Both the position numbers and the translations under genes were made by a program. A DNA stretch of 5,180 bases from NCBI GenBank assembly GCA_025463665.1, contig JAODAY010000101.1, forward strand, positions 1 through 5,180. The letters are read 5' to 3'. The notes below the pieces were generated by a model. That model had not been told where the DNA came from. It was given only the letters and a program-made list of their open reading frames with translations, and searched no databases. The stretch comes from Microbacteriaceae bacterium (GTDB lineage: Bacteria > Actinomycetota > Actinomycetes > Actinomycetales > Microbacteriaceae). Shown here one piece after another: positions 4,647-5,180 of the stretch. Each line of letters begins with the position of its first letter. Positions within the stretch are counted from its first letter, which is position 1.

Positions 4647-5180
4647 CTACGGCGCGGCCGTCGGCATCGAGGGGTCGGCGGCCTTGCGTTCCGCAACCAC
4701 TTCGGCGGCGTCGATTGCCTGTTCGAAACCGAGCCGTGGGTGGGCGGTTGCCGTGAGAGAGGCCAGGTCCACGGGTCCGACCGCACCGACGATCCAGCCC
4801 ACCACGACGCGGAACTTGCGCAGCCCCGTGGGCACGGCGGCCGCGTGATATGCGCGGTGCGACAGCCACGCCGGCAGACCGGTGAGTTGCACGCCCCTGA
4901 TGTTCGCGGCGCCCTTGCCGAGTCCGTACTCGGCAACGGTGCCGAGTGCCTTGTGGCGGTAGTCGGCGAGCGGCAGGCCGTGAATCGACGCCAGAATATT
5001 GGCAGCGAGCAACTTGGCCTGCCGCACCGCATTCTGGGCGTTCGGTGAGCAGTATGCGGGCTGCTTTTCTGCCTCGAGGTCGGGAACCTGCGCGTTGTCG
5101 CCGGCGGCCCACGATCCGGTGACCGGCACGCCGTTCTCGTCTGTGACCTGCAGGCTCGCGTTCGCAATGACGTGGCCCTT
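4647..5180 (-). CDS. Type II NADH:quinone oxidoreductase (NDH-2), C-terminal part
   Basis: The last 177 residues of a FAD-dependent pyridine-nucleotide oxidoreductase; the N-terminal half, with the first Rossmann fold and start codon, lies beyond the right edge. Visible signatures are VTGSWAAGDNAQVPD (20-34 of the visible part; the 'GDNA' Asp contacts FAD), SPNAQNAVRQAKLLAANI (45-62), which carries the AQxAxxQ-type quinone-site motif of NDH-2, and RAYHAAAVPTGLRKFRVVVGWIVGAVGPVDLASL (109-142), the amphipathic membrane-anchor region. NDH-2 passes electrons from NADH to menaquinone without pumping protons. The frame stays open from 5180 to the TAG at 4647-4649. A GTG at 5129 gives an apparent start, but the homology continues upstream of it (GHVIANASLQVTDENG), so it is internal. 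The gene is convergent with the ATPase relic, with only four bases between the two stops. Confidence 0.9.
   Translation of the reverse strand, partial: KGHVIANASLQVTDENGVPVTGSWAAGDNAQVPDLEAEKQPAYCSPNAQNAVRQAKLLAANILASIHGLPLADYRHKALGTVAEYGLGKGAANIRGVQLTGLPAWLSHRAYHAAAVPTGLRKFRVVVGWIVGAVGPVDLASLTATAHPRLGFEQAIDAAEVVAERKAADPSMPTAAP

Noticed and set aside
4096..4848. 250-residue plus-strand ORF
   Set aside because: It starts out of frame, picks up one genuine ATPase piece, then runs through other frames and antisense to the NDH-2 gene. It is not a real protein.
4114..5112. 332-residue minus-strand ORF
   Set aside because: Out-of-frame shadow of NDH-2 continuing antisense over the ATPase relic; Arg-rich with no recognisable domain.

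Overview
The window is high-GC DNA with strong G/C bias at third codon positions. It looks like an actinobacterial chromosome, most likely Microbacteriaceae or a close relative. This placement is an inference from base composition, TANNNT-type -10 boxes, one apparently leaderless gene and the protein families present; no marker gene is in the window.

Layout. Positions 1-26 may hold the first codons of a leftward gene that runs off the left edge. A TetR-type repressor (98-625, minus) is divergent from an M50B-like integral membrane metallopeptidase homologue (694-1422, plus). The gap between them holds a -10 box readable on both strands inside an imperfect palindrome. The M50 reading frame has no ATG, GTG or TTG upstream of its HELGH motif, so its start is unresolved. 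A probable co-directional unit follows on the plus strand: a PYROXD2/CrtI-like FAD oxidoreductase (1484-2932, apparently leaderless), an SRPBCC-fold protein (2973-3422), a three-helix small membrane protein overlapping it by ATGA (3419-3724), and, after a 48-base AT-rich gap, a 74-residue acidic protein (3773-3997). A hairpin at 4012-4047 may end the unit.

From about 4044 to 4642 there is no intact gene. Translating all three plus frames shows the wreck of a cation-translocating P-type ATPase. Pieces of the nucleotide-binding domain and the C-terminal membrane domain lie in order but in different frames. The whole N-terminal half and the P-domain/TM5 region are missing. One frameshift is explained exactly by a 25-bp tandem duplication (4122-4171), and another by loss of one base near 4358. 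The relic's stop lies 4 bases from the stop of a convergent gene (4647-5180, minus), which is the C-terminal part of a type II NADH:quinone oxidoreductase cut by the right edge.

How the genes may work together: the oxidoreductase, SRPBCC and membrane-protein genes are tightly packed and probably co-expressed. A redox enzyme paired with a hydrophobic-ligand-binding fold suggests lipid or isoprenoid-like chemistry, but the substrate cannot be read from sequence. I see no convincing new defence or mobile system. The most informative points are the dismantled ATPase, the start-less M50 gene and the symmetric divergent promoter.
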